From: JAJQBJ01 sp964387095
GTDB taxonomy: Bacteria > Bacillota > Clostridia > Oscillospirales > Oscillospiraceae
Reading direction: 5' to 3'
Length of the DNA: 6,748 bases
Assembly (NCBI GenBank): GCA_964387095.1
Contig: CAYLVH010000088.1
Location: forward strand, 1-6,748
Position numbers and translations under genes: made by a program. The notes beneath the pieces are model-generated. The model searched no databases. It was not told where the DNA came from and worked only from the letters and a program-made list of their open reading frames with translations. Positions 1 to 6,691 of the stretch are shown here, piece by piece (within the stretch, counting starts at the first letter, position 1; the number at the start of each line of letters is the position of its first letter).

Positions 1-74
1 TCCGTAATGTGGGATTGGCCCACCACATCGTCAAAGGTGCGGGGCCGCCATTTTCGGTAAAGAGCCTGATACAA
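1..74 (-). CDS. dnaX: DNA polymerase III subunit gamma/tau, N-terminal fragment (runs off the window)
   Basis: Only the first 24 codons are present; the gene continues beyond position 1. The start is a TTG at 74-72, read as fMet, followed by YQALYRKWRP and then RTFDDVVGQSHIT. This is the signature N-terminus of DnaX, the clamp-loader ATPase that loads the sliding clamp at the replication fork. The Walker motifs lie outside the window. The start is fixed by a strong ribosome binding site, AGGAAAGGAG (about 94-85), 10 bases upstream, and by the lack of a better in-frame start before it. The gene lies just downstream of the SRP RNA gene on the same strand, the same order as scr-dnaX in Bacillus subtilis. 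An SRP RNA terminator stands only 22 bases before the start codon, so dnaX may depend partly on readthrough. The identification is firm despite the short length because this N-terminus is highly conserved. Confidence 0.93.
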   Translation of the reverse strand, partial: MYQALYRKWRPRTFDDVVGQSHIT

Positions 75-96
75 AGCAGGGGTGCTCCTTTCCTAT

Positions 97-121
97 AAAA
101 GAAAATCGCCCGAGGGCGATT
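97..121 (-). terminator. Intrinsic terminator of the SRP RNA gene
   Basis: On the minus strand the RNA reads AATCGCC, loop CTCG, GGCGATT, then TTCTTTT. This is a perfect 7-bp stem with a 4-base loop and a U-rich tail, placed between the SRP RNA 3' end and the dnaX ribosome binding site. It is a classic Rho-independent terminator and probably sets the 3' end of the SRP RNA precursor. Confidence 0.85.
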
Positions 122-159
122 CCGTTAAGCCTATCAAGCCGTCCTACGACCTCGGGCAA

Positions 160-428
160 GACTGCACACCGGCCTTTGAATACAAAATTATAACCGTAAC
201 CCCGGCAGCCAGCTCAAAATCGGTTACCCTGTGGCACAAGCCAGGATCCGCTTAATGCTGCTCGGTTCCCCGCCTGACATGGTTCACGGGATGACCTTGC
301 ACAGGACCGGCTCATCAACGCCGCTTACCAGGGGCAGACGAAACAATTTTGCTCCGGGGGCCGGGATTCATCCCTGCTATAGCGGATTGCAGATACAGGG
401 CACCGCTAACTCCCCGACTAGTGCAGCC
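160..428 (-). ncRNA. ffs: Signal recognition particle RNA, large Firmicutes type (scRNA/4.5S-like)
   Basis: This RNA scaffolds the signal recognition particle with Ffh and targets nascent membrane and secreted proteins. On the minus strand the helix-8 core is unmistakable: TGAACCATGTCAGG, then CGG-GGAA-CCG (a GGAA tetraloop hairpin), then AGCAGCATTAAG. The Alu-like 5' domain is also present, with GGGGAGTTAGCGGTGCCC, CTGCAATCCGCT and AGCAGGGATGAATCCC closely following my memory of the B. subtilis scRNA. The ends pair through CTGCAC (426-421) and GTGCAG (167-162). The boundaries are estimates by comparison with the roughly 270-base mature B. subtilis RNA. The primary transcript probably runs from about 456 to the terminator near 97, with the extra arms removed by RNase III. 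In bacilli and clostridia this gene stands directly upstream of dnaX, as here. Confidence 0.95.
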
Positions 429-462
429 TTGCCCGAAATCGCAGTCCAGCAGGCTATTAGTG

Positions 463-491
463 ATTTTACTATATTTTGCACCAAAGTTCAA
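463..491 (-). promoter_or_regulatory. Sigma-A promoter of the SRP RNA gene
   Basis: Reading the minus strand, a -35 box TTGAAC (491-486) is separated by exactly 17 bases from a -10 box TAAAAT (468-463). Transcription would start about 7 bases later, near 457-455, which is the base of the paired SRP RNA precursor ends. The near-consensus boxes suit a highly expressed RNA gene. Confidence 0.85.
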
Positions 492-537
492 GGGATTACG
501 CAGAAATTTTGATATGTTTCTATTTGACCGATGGAAA

Positions 538-1014
538 TTATTCCTCGGGATATACCAGGCTCTGGATGAAGCCGTCCAGTGCTACGCTCATAATCTCTCC
601 GCCGATGATCTGGCTCTTGTAGACCATCAGTCCGGCCACAATGCCGGTCTCCCCGGTGGGGTAGTTGAGCACCTCGTAGGTGTAGCGGGTGACGGTTTTC
701 CCGGTAAAGCGGGTCAGATCGAAGCCCGCCTCCTCCTGCAAGACCAGATAGGAGGCATAGGTTTCACCGTCCAGGGTCTCTGGGATCAGGATTTCCTCTT
801 CGCTGATGGGGGTGGGATCCACCTCCCAGCCCAGATCATTCAGGTATGCCACCCGGCTTTCGTTATCCTTGCCGGCCTTGTTGCCGAAGGTGGTGGTGGA
901 CTCCCCGGTGTGCAGCTTCCCCGCCAGGATAATGATGGCCAAAATCACGGCGACAACAGCGGCCAGAGCCATCAAGCATTTTTTCCAGCGAATTTTTGCG
1001 GTGACAATCATCAT
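538..1014 (-). CDS. Membrane-anchored DUF4830-like protein of unknown function
   Basis: A 158-residue protein. The start is the first of two adjacent ATG codons (1014-1012), chosen because AAGGAGGG stands about 7 bases upstream; a longer in-frame start at 1059 would add 15 residues and lacks such a site. Residues 8-11 are basic (KIRWKK region), and residues 12-31 form one strongly hydrophobic segment, giving an N-in anchor. The rest, about 54-145, should lie outside the membrane: YLNDLGWEVDPTPISEEEI, then GFDLTRFTGKTVTRYTYEV, NYP and VYKSQIIGGEIMSV. This pattern resembles the DUF4830 domain as I recall it, a domain found in clostridial proteins with no known activity. No catalytic motif is visible. 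The gene is read toward the SRP RNA gene, with about 46 bases between its stop and the SRP -35 box and no clear terminator in between. No convincing promoter was found; it diverges from rsuA. Confidence 0.85.
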   Translation of the reverse strand: MMIVTAKIRWKKCLMALAAVVAVILAIIILAGKLHTGESTTTFGNKAGKDNESRVAYLNDLGWEVDPTPISEEEILIPETLDGETYASYLVLQEEAGFDLTRFTGKTVTRYTYEVLNYPTGETGIVAGLMVYKSQIIGGEIMSVALDGFIQSLVYPEE

Positions 1015-1063
1015 AGCGCGTCCCTCCTTGTGGAGAAAATGTATGTTCAGCCGGGACAAAGTA

Positions 1064-1072
1064 TGCTACAAT
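1064..1072 (+). promoter_or_regulatory. Possible extended -10 promoter for rsuA
   Basis: TGC-TACAAT (TG at 1064-1065, -10 box at 1067-1072) fits an extended -10 element. The region 17 bases upstream has no good -35 box. Transcription would start near 1079, giving a leader of about 25 bases before the rsuA ATG at 1105. Moderate support only. Confidence 0.45.
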
Positions 1073-1104
1073 AAATGCAATGGATTTTTAAGGAGGCGGG
1101 AAAT

Positions 1105-1839
1105 ATGGCGAAGCTCCGGCTGGACAAGCTCCTGGCGGACACTGGGCGGTGGAGCCGCAAGGAGGCAAAGGAACTGATCCGCCGGGGGCGGGTGCAGGTG
1201 GACGGCGTGCCGGCCCGCTCCGGGGATGAGAAATATGAGACGGAGGGGCTGGACCTGACGGTGGACGGGGAGGCCATTTCCCACCCGGAATATACCTATA
1301 TCATGCTGCATAAACCTGCGGGGGTGCTCTCCGCCACGGAGGACCGCCGGCAGAGCACGGTGCTGGATCTGCTGCCCCCGGAGCTGGGGAAGCGGGGGCT
1401 GTTCCCGGTGGGGCGGCTGGATAAGGACACTGAAGGGCTGCTCCTGCTGACCAACAACGGGGAGCTGGCCCACCGGCTGCTGTCCCCCAGATACCATGTG
1501 GATAAGGTCTACCTGGTGCAGGTGGAGGGCGTGCTGGATCAGACGGACTGTAAGGCCTTTGAAGCGGGGGTGGTGCTGGGGGACGGGCTGGAATGCCTGC
1601 CTGCCAAGCTGGAGCTGCTGCTGGAGCGGGGCGGCGATTGGGGCCTTGTGACCCTGCGGGAAGGGAAGTTCCATCAGATCAAGCGAATGCTGGCCGCCCG
1701 AGAGAAGCCGGTGCGCTATTTAAAGCGGCTTTCCATGGGCGGCTTAAAGCTGGACGAAACTTTGGAAAAGGGCCAATTTCGAACTTTGACTCCGGAGGAA
1801 GTGGAAGAAATTGGGAATTTTCGGAGAATTTTAAAATAA
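1105..1839 (+). CDS. rsuA: 16S rRNA pseudouridine synthase, RsuA/RluB family
   Basis: A 244-residue enzyme that converts a uridine in ribosomal RNA (position 516 of 16S rRNA in the E. coli RsuA case) to pseudouridine. Residues 1-50 form an S4 RNA-binding domain (MAKLRLDKLLADTGRWSRKEA, then VQVDG). The catalytic domain follows: the MLHKPAGVLSA strand at 67-77, motif II GRLDKDTEGLLLLTNNG at 103-119 with the catalytic Asp106, DKVYLVQVEG at 133-142, and the C-terminal LREGKFHQIKRML at 184-196. Length is normal for the family. The start is ATG 1105, which has AAGGAGG (1090-1096) 8 bases upstream; an in-frame ATG at 1075 has no such site and precedes the expected S4 start. It appears monocistronic, diverging from the DUF4830 gene, with about 205 bases before the next gene. 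The exact target, and whether it is RsuA or an RluB-like paralogue acting on 23S rRNA, cannot be settled from sequence alone; the compact form favours RsuA. Confidence 0.93.
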   Translation: MAKLRLDKLLADTGRWSRKEAKELIRRGRVQVDGVPARSGDEKYETEGLDLTVDGEAISHPEYTYIMLHKPAGVLSATEDRRQSTVLDLLPPELGKRGLFPVGRLDKDTEGLLLLTNNGELAHRLLSPRYHVDKVYLVQVEGVLDQTDCKAFEAGVVLGDGLECLPAKLELLLERGGDWGLVTLREGKFHQIKRMLAAREKPVRYLKRLSMGGLKLDETLEKGQFRTLTPEEVEEIGNFRRILK

Positions 1840-1862
1840 AAGGGGAGCAAAAACGGAAACTT

Positions 1863-1884
1863 GTCAAAATCCATTCGTCAAAAT
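1863..1884 (+). repeat. Short direct repeat GTCAAAAT x2 upstream of the regulator promoter
   Basis: GTCAAAAT occurs at 1863-1870 and again at 1877-1884, offset by 14 bases, with similar flanks (TT/TC before, CCA/TCA after). The pair lies 25-46 bases upstream of the -35 box at 1909. The position would suit an activator or autoregulatory operator. It sits in AT-rich DNA, where short repeats arise by chance, so support is low. Confidence 0.3.
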
Positions 1885-1908
1885 TCACAAAAAAATTTCA
1901 AAAGCCTA

Positions 1909-1937
1909 TTGAAATTCCAACCTAGAAAAGATATAAT
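1909..1937 (+). promoter_or_regulatory. Near-consensus sigma-A promoter for the regulator-ftsEX cluster
   Basis: The -35 box TTGAAA (1909-1914), a 17-base spacer and a perfect -10 box TATAAT (1932-1937) are present. Transcription would start near 1944, giving a leader of about 100 bases before the TTG start at 2045. This is the strongest protein-gene promoter in the window and may drive the regulator and, by readthrough, ftsE, ftsX and the small gene after them. Confidence 0.85.
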
Positions 1938-1955
1938 GAGAAAGGTTACAGAAAA

Positions 1956-2015
1956 ATGACAGAATTCGTTTTTCAAGAGCTGTATAACCGCAAGAGGGAA
2001 CTGATGGGGGGATAG
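1956..2015 (+). other. Possible 19-codon leader ORF in the regulator's 5' UTR
   Basis: An ATG at 1956 opens a 19-codon frame ending at TAG 2013-2015, encoding MTEFVFQELYNRKRELMGG. It lies wholly between the promoter's expected start (about 1944) and the regulator's TTG. The only upstream purine stretch is GAAAGG, weak and very near the predicted transcript end. The stop codon lies in a small GGGG/CCCC hairpin. It may be chance; I list it because its position suits a regulatory leader peptide. Confidence 0.2.
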
Positions 2016-2035
2016 AACCCCGGGAACATGGGAGG
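2006..2035 (+). promoter_or_regulatory. Possible RNA switch and ribosome binding site before the regulator
   Basis: A G tract (2006-2011) can pair with CCCC (2018-2021) across the loop ATAGAA. The same C run could instead pair with GGG in the ribosome binding site GGGAGG (2030-2035), which serves the TTG start at 2045 with 9 bases of spacing. The two pairings exclude each other. The stems are only 3-4 pairs, so this is suggestive only; the ribosome binding site itself is well supported. Confidence 0.35.
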
Positions 2036-2044
2036 CTGAAGAAA

Positions 2045-3136
2045 TTGTCTAGCAGAGTTTTTCAAAGCGTTGTCCTTCAGTTGAAGGATTGTACGGACCG
2101 CGCCATCGGCGTAATTGATACAGAAGGAACTGTGATTGCCTGTAATGAGCTTTCCAGTATTGGAGAAAAGATTCCCGGTGCTGTGGAGGCGATCCTCAAC
2201 GCCATGGGAAATCCCGTGTGCCAGAATGGCAAGACGTTTAAGCAACTCTCCAGCTGGGGGTCCCAGTTCGATTATGCTGTGTTTGTCCACGGGGAGGATG
2301 ATGAGGCGAAGCTGGTCTGCAATATGGCTGCCGTCGCCCTGGAGGGCGCCAAGTCCTATTATGAGGAGAAGCACGATAAGGCCAGCTTTGTGAAGAATAT
2401 TATCTCTGATAATATCCTGCTGGGCGACATCTATGTGCGGGCCAAGGAGCTGCATTTCGTTCAGGATGCGCCCCGGGTGGTGTTCCTGATCCGGCAGGTG
2501 GACGGCGGTGAGGTAACCATGATCAACACCATTCAGGGCCTGTTCCCCGACAAGAACGCGGATTTCGTCCTGTCTGTCAGTGAAACGGATGTTGTCCTGG
2601 TGAAGCAGTTGGCGGAGGGCTATGACAGAAAGGAACTGCTGCGCATCGCGCACCAAGTGGAGGAGGCTGTGGCCAAAGAGCTGTCCGTCAAGGTGGTCAT
2701 TGGTATTGGCACCGTGGCAGGCCATCTCCGGGAGCTGGCCCGCTCCTATAAGGAGGCGCAGGTGGCCATCGATGTGGGCAAGGTGTTTGAAACCGAGAAG
2801 GCCATCATCAATTATGAGAACCTGGGCATTGGCCGCCTGATTTATCAGCTGCCTACGACCCTGTGTGAAATGTTCCTACAGGAGGTGTTTAAGAAAAATC
2901 CCATTGACTCCCTGGATCAGGAGACGCTGTTCACCATCAATAAGTTCTTTGAGAACAATCTGAACGTCTCCGAGACAGCCCGTAAACTCTTCGTCCACAG
3001 AAATACCCTGGTGTATCGCTTGGAGAAGATCAAAAAGTTGACCGGCCTGGATCTGCGGGAATTTGATGACGCAATCACCTTTAAGGTGGCCCTGATGGTC
3101 AAGAAGTATCTGACCTCCTGCGGCATCAAATCCTGA
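2045..3136 (+). CDS. PucR/CdaR-type transcriptional regulator
   Basis: A 363-residue putative DNA-binding regulator. Residues 1-110 are a sensory-like N-terminal region (GVIDTEGTVIACNELSSIG), resembling the start of sugar-diacid-recognition (CdaR) proteins. Residues about 130-255 fit the degenerate GGDEF-like CdaR middle domain (VVIGIGTVAGHLRELARSYKEAQVAI). Residues about 293-357 are the C-terminal PucR helix-turn-helix: LFTINKFFENNLNVSETARKL, then VHRNTLVYRLEKIKKLTGLDL. The start is TTG, set by GGGAGG 9 bases upstream and by the absence of an in-frame ATG there. Family members are usually activators of metabolic genes and bind DNA through this helix-turn-helix. The ligand is unknown: the N-terminal part is too divergent to name a sugar acid or purine. 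It precedes ftsE by 87 bases on the same strand, which suggests either shared transcription or control of cell-wall genes. Target genes are inference. Confidence 0.9.
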   Translation: MSSRVFQSVVLQLKDCTDRAIGVIDTEGTVIACNELSSIGEKIPGAVEAILNAMGNPVCQNGKTFKQLSSWGSQFDYAVFVHGEDDEAKLVCNMAAVALEGAKSYYEEKHDKASFVKNIISDNILLGDIYVRAKELHFVQDAPRVVFLIRQVDGGEVTMINTIQGLFPDKNADFVLSVSETDVVLVKQLAEGYDRKELLRIAHQVEEAVAKELSVKVVIGIGTVAGHLRELARSYKEAQVAIDVGKVFETEKAIINYENLGIGRLIYQLPTTLCEMFLQEVFKKNPIDSLDQETLFTINKFFENNLNVSETARKLFVHRNTLVYRLEKIKKLTGLDLREFDDAITFKVALMVKKYLTSCGIKS

Positions 3137-3164
3137 GCATCCTCCGGTGCTACATGCAAATAGA

Positions 3165-3202
3165 AAACCGGCTTTGTGAGAGAAATCGCGCAAAGCCGAT
3201 TT
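3165..3202 (+). terminator. Hairpin between the regulator and ftsE, possible weak terminator or attenuator
   Basis: CGGCTTTGTG (3169-3178) pairs with CGCAAAGCCG (3189-3198) over ten positions including one G-T pair, with a 10-base loop. AAA (3165-3167) and TTT (3200-3202) extend it past one mismatch. The trailing U run is short (ATTTCGG), so termination is probably partial. It may set the ratio of regulator to FtsEX message or protect a processed 3' end. Confidence 0.55.
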
Positions 3203-3223
3203 CGGTAATGATGAGGAAAACCT

Positions 3224-3899
<676 letters not shown>

Positions 3900-3907
<8 letters not shown>

Positions 3908-5279
3908 GGAAGACAATCGCATCGACGCAGAAGAGACCGCCATGCCGGAAGAAACTCTGCCCACGGAAAACCGGCCGGAAGCCGCTGAGACGGAACAACC
4001 GGTGAACGAGATAATGGAGCCTGACACCCAGCAGGCTGAGACGCTCCCTGGGGAAGTGCCCGGGGAAGAGACGCCAGTCACCGTTCAGGTGGACGGCCAA
4101 GAGCTGACAGTGGATGAGCTTTTGGCGGGCCTGCGGGAGGTGACGGACTCGGACGCCAGACTGCACCTGATCCCGGCGGAGGAGCCGGAGCAACAGCCGC
4201 CCGCCGGGGAGGCGGCGCCTCCGGAGGAGCCCGCGGCCCCCGGGAAGGAGGCTCCGCCTGAGGAGCAGAAGGAGGAAACGCCGGCCCAGTCTGGGGAGGA
4301 GCCGACGGTGAAGCTGAATGCCGAGGAGTATTTGATTGATACCCCGGCTTATATGGGCCTGGAGGGCAACATGCCCAAGAAAAATCGCCGAAAACGCCAC
4401 GCCCACTTCTTCTATTACATAGCGGAGGCCCTGCGGGGGATGAAGGCCCACAGGTTTATGTCCTTTGCCGCAATCGGCATTATCACCGCCTGCCTGCTGC
4501 TGATGGGCTGCTTTGCCATGGTGGTTTTGAATCTGAATAATACGCTGAACAACCTGATGGACCGGAACGAATTCCTGGCCTATGTGGACGAGTCCTATAG
4601 CCAGGAGGAGGCCGAAGCGCTCCGGAGTGAGATCGAAGCCATCGATAACGTGTCGGAGATTCAATTCATCACCAAGGAGGAGGCCAAGGCCGATTATATT
4701 GAGGGCCTGGACGACAATGACCTGTATTCGGATCTGCCGGACTACATTTTCCGGGACCGGTTCTCCGTCCATGTGGAGGATCTGACACTGATTGAGGAAA
4801 CCATTGAGCAGGTGAGCCAGGTTGAGGGGATTGCCAATATCTCCGCCGAGCTGGACGTGGCCAAGGGCTTTATCACCGTGCGGAATATCGCCATGGTGGT
4901 GGCCGCCGCCCTGGTGCTCATCCTCTTCTTCATCTCCCTGTTCATCATGTCCAACACCATCAAGCTAGCCACTATTAACCGGGGGGATGAGATCGCCATT
5001 ATGAGAATGTGCGGTGCAACCAACCGCTTTATCCGCTGGCCCTTCATTTACGAGGGGGCAATCCTGGGCCTGTTGGGGGCAGGGATCGCCTTTGGCCTGC
5101 TCAGGGGGATTTACTATCTGGTTGTCCGGGCCGTGAATATGTCCGGGAGGCTCTCCCTGCTGGAGATCATCTCCTTCCGGAGCGTCAGCACCCATGTGCT
5201 GATCGTGTTCCTGGTGGCGGGCCTGATTATCGGCGTGGGCGGAAGCTCCGGCACCATCCGGAAGTTCCTCAAGGTATAA
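3900..5279 (+). CDS. ftsX: Cell division protein FtsX with a long acidic N-terminal extension
   Basis: Membrane partner of FtsE. It has 459 residues where family members usually have about 300. Residues 1-157 are a Glu- and Pro-rich, probably disordered cytoplasmic tail (34 Glu, 21 Pro, 8 Asp against about 8 Lys/Arg, by hand count) with one more ordered island near 60-90 (VTVQVDGQELTVDELL). A basic stretch PKKNRRKRH (159-167) leads into the canonical protein: juxtamembrane helix FFYYIAEALRGMKAHR, TM1 about 186-211, an extracellular domain about 212-328, TM2 about 329-351, the TINRGDEIAIMRMCGATNRFIRWPF loop typical of FtsX (358-382, near-universal RMCGAT), TM3 about 385-405 and TM4 about 431-449. 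The start ATG 3900 overlaps ftsE and has AGGAAGG 11 bases upstream. A second ATG at 4371 (Met158), with GGAGGG 4 bases before it, would give a normal-length FtsX of about 302 residues. The FtsX identity is certain; the extension's role is unknown. Confidence 0.95.
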
Positions 5280-5302
5280 AGCTAGGAAAGGAGTCTTTAT
5301 CG

Positions 5303-5443
5303 TTGAAGCAGAATAAAAAGCGGCCTCAGAAGTCCAAACGGCGGGATAAGCACAAGCTGTTTATCTCGATTGTGGCAGGTTTTATGGTTCTGTGCATGCT
5401 GATTCCCATTGTGAGTATGGCCCTGACCGCTGGTCTGGGCTAA
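5303..5443 (+). CDS. Small basic single-pass membrane protein of unknown function
   Basis: A 46-residue ORF with a TTG start (5303-5305), supported by AGGAAAGGAG (5284-5293) 9 bases upstream, as strong as any in the window. Ten of the first 18 residues are Lys or Arg (KQNKKRPQKSKRRDKHK region), followed by one hydrophobic segment (about 19-41, LFISIVAGFMVLCMLIP) and a short LTAGLG tail. The basic N-terminus predicts N-in, C-out orientation, or a signal-peptide-like leader. It stands 23 bases after ftsX and just before the operon terminator, so it is probably cotranscribed with ftsEX. I do not recognise a named family. It could help FtsEX or be the residue of a signal peptide left when a downstream hydrolase gene was lost. 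Its short length and non-ATG start make it easy to miss. Confidence 0.75.
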   Translation: MKQNKKRPQKSKRRDKHKLFISIVAGFMVLCMLIPIVSMALTAGLG

Positions 5444-5460
5444 GGCAACATAAATACAAA

Positions 5461-5496
5461 GACGCCCACTGCATCCGCAGTGGGCGTCAAATTTTT
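5461..5496. terminator. Strong bidirectional terminator between the ftsEX operon and pepT
   Basis: GACGCCCACTGC (5461-5472) and GCAGTGGGCGTC (5477-5488) form a perfect 12-bp GC-rich stem over loop ATCC. On the plus strand it is followed by AAATTTTT, on the minus strand by TTTGTATTTA. The plus side ends the ftsEX-small gene operon; the minus side ends pepT, whose stop codon is at 5497-5495, so the hairpin lies directly past it. Confidence 0.93.
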
Positions 5497-6691
5497 ACTT
5501 CTGGAGGCAAATCAGTTTAACCAGAACCTCTGCCATTTTTTCCAGGGAAGGGATGGGAACATACTCCCGCAGGGAGTGGAAGTTCGCGCCGCCGGTACAC
5601 AGATTGGGGCAGGGCAGACCCATGAAGGACAGCCGCGCGCCGTCGGTGCCGCCCCGGATGGGGACCACCCTGGGCTCCACCCCGGCGGCCGCCATGGAGG
5701 CCTTGGCGTTTTCAATGAGATACATGTGGGGCAGGATCATTTCCTTCATGTTGTAATAGGAGTCCCTCAGCTCCAGGACAACCGTGCCGTCGCCGTACTT
5801 ACAATTCAAAATGTGGGCAATCTCCACCAGCAGCTGCTTGCGGGCCTTGAATTTTTCGCTGTCGTGTTCCCGGACGATCAGGCGCAGGGTGGTGAGATTC
5901 TCATCGCCGGAGATGTGGTTCACGTGGAAGTAACCCTCGTAGCCCTCGGTGTGGGCAGGGGTTTCCGCCGGGGGCAGCAGGCTGATGAATTCGTTTGCTA
6001 TGAGGACGGAGTTCTTCATGACGTTTTTGGCGGAGCCAGGATGGATGTTGACCCCGTGGACGGAGACCGTGCAGCTTGCGGCATTGAAGTTTTCGTACTC
6101 GATCTCACCAAGCTCTCCGCCATCCACCGTGTACGCGGTCTTGGCGCCGAAGCCGGGGATGTCAAAGAACACGGGGCCTTCCCCGATCTCCTCGTCCGGG
6201 GTGAAGCAAATGGCGATGCGCCCATGGGGAAGCTCAGGATGCTCCAGCAAGTAGGCCGCGGCGGTGACAATGGCCGCAATGCCCGCCTTGTCGTCGGCGC
6301 CCAGGAGGGTGTTGCCATCGGTGACGATGAGATCCTGGCCAATATAGGCGGGATTTGGCTCCAGGGTGACCTCCTCATTCAGCCGGATGGGGGAGCCGTC
6401 AAAGTGAACGATCCTGGGGTTCACCGGCGCGCCGGGAACGGCGTCTGCGGTGTCCATATGGGAGATCAACCCCAGGGTGGGGATCGATTCCATGCCGGGG
6501 GTGGCGGGCAGCCAGGCATAGACATAGCAGTGCTCGTCCACGTGGGGATTTTCCAAGCCCAGCTGGGTCAGCTCACGCACCAGATAACGGGCCAGCTCAA
6601 ATTGGGTGGGTGTGCTGGGATGGGTGCCGGTGGTGGGATCAGATTGGGTGCCCATCCGGGCATACGTCAGAAAGCGTTCCGTAATATTCAT
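5495..6691 (-). CDS. pepT: Peptidase T, tripeptide aminopeptidase (M20B)
   Basis: A 398-residue cytosolic zinc aminopeptidase that removes the N-terminal residue from tripeptides in peptide turnover; the length is typical of PepT. The dinuclear zinc site can be read in order: His78 and Asp80 in SHMDTAD, Asp133 in LLGADDKAG, the catalytic Glu167 with ligand Glu168 in FTPDEEIGEG, Asp190 in YTVDGGE, and His372 in TGGANFHS. The IRGGTDGARLSFMGLPCPNL block (346-363) is a PepT hallmark and the N-terminus MNITERFLTYARMGTQSD is also typical. The central dimerisation domain lies between about 210 and 310. The ATG at 6691-6689 has AAAGGAG (6707-6701) 9 bases upstream. It converges on the ftsEX operon and seems to be a single gene; no clear promoter is visible in the 57 bases upstream that the window holds. 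Confidence 0.97.
   Translation of the reverse strand: MNITERFLTYARMGTQSDPTTGTHPSTPTQFELARYLVRELTQLGLENPHVDEHCYVYAWLPATPGMESIPTLGLISHMDTADAVPGAPVNPRIVHFDGSPIRLNEEVTLEPNPAYIGQDLIVTDGNTLLGADDKAGIAAIVTAAAYLLEHPELPHGRIAICFTPDEEIGEGPVFFDIPGFGAKTAYTVDGGELGEIEYENFNAASCTVSVHGVNIHPGSAKNVMKNSVLIANEFISLLPPAETPAHTEGYEGYFHVNHISGDENLTTLRLIVREHDSEKFKARKQLLVEIAHILNCKYGDGTVVLELRDSYYNMKEMILPHMYLIENAKASMAAAGVEPRVVPIRGGTDGARLSFMGLPCPNLCTGGANFHSLREYVPIPSLEKMAEVLVKLICLQK

Noticed and set aside
187..217. Possible internal minus-strand promoter: TTGAGC (217-212) and TATAAT (192-187)
   Set aside because: The spacer is 19 bases and the boxes lie in the conserved SRP RNA body. Any transcript would still cross the terminator at 121-97, so it does not explain dnaX expression.
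231..512. 93-codon plus-strand ORF, and the longer one at 349-1074
   Set aside because: Both are antisense to the SRP RNA, its promoter and the DUF4830 gene, with protein sequences of low-complexity, shadow-frame character and no good ribosome binding sites.
1075..1104. Upstream ATG for rsuA at 1075
   Set aside because: It has no ribosome binding site and lies at the predicted transcription start. The ATG at 1105 has AAGGAGG at 8 bases and begins the conserved S4 domain.
1015..1104. Minus-strand promoter for the DUF4830 gene (for example TACATT near 1040)
   Set aside because: No -35 box falls at 16-18 bases from any plausible -10 box, so I do not list one.
1973..2725. 250-codon minus-strand ORF opposite the regulator
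   Set aside because: It mirrors the codons of the real plus-strand regulator, has no recognisable domain, and would have to overlap a clearly conserved gene.
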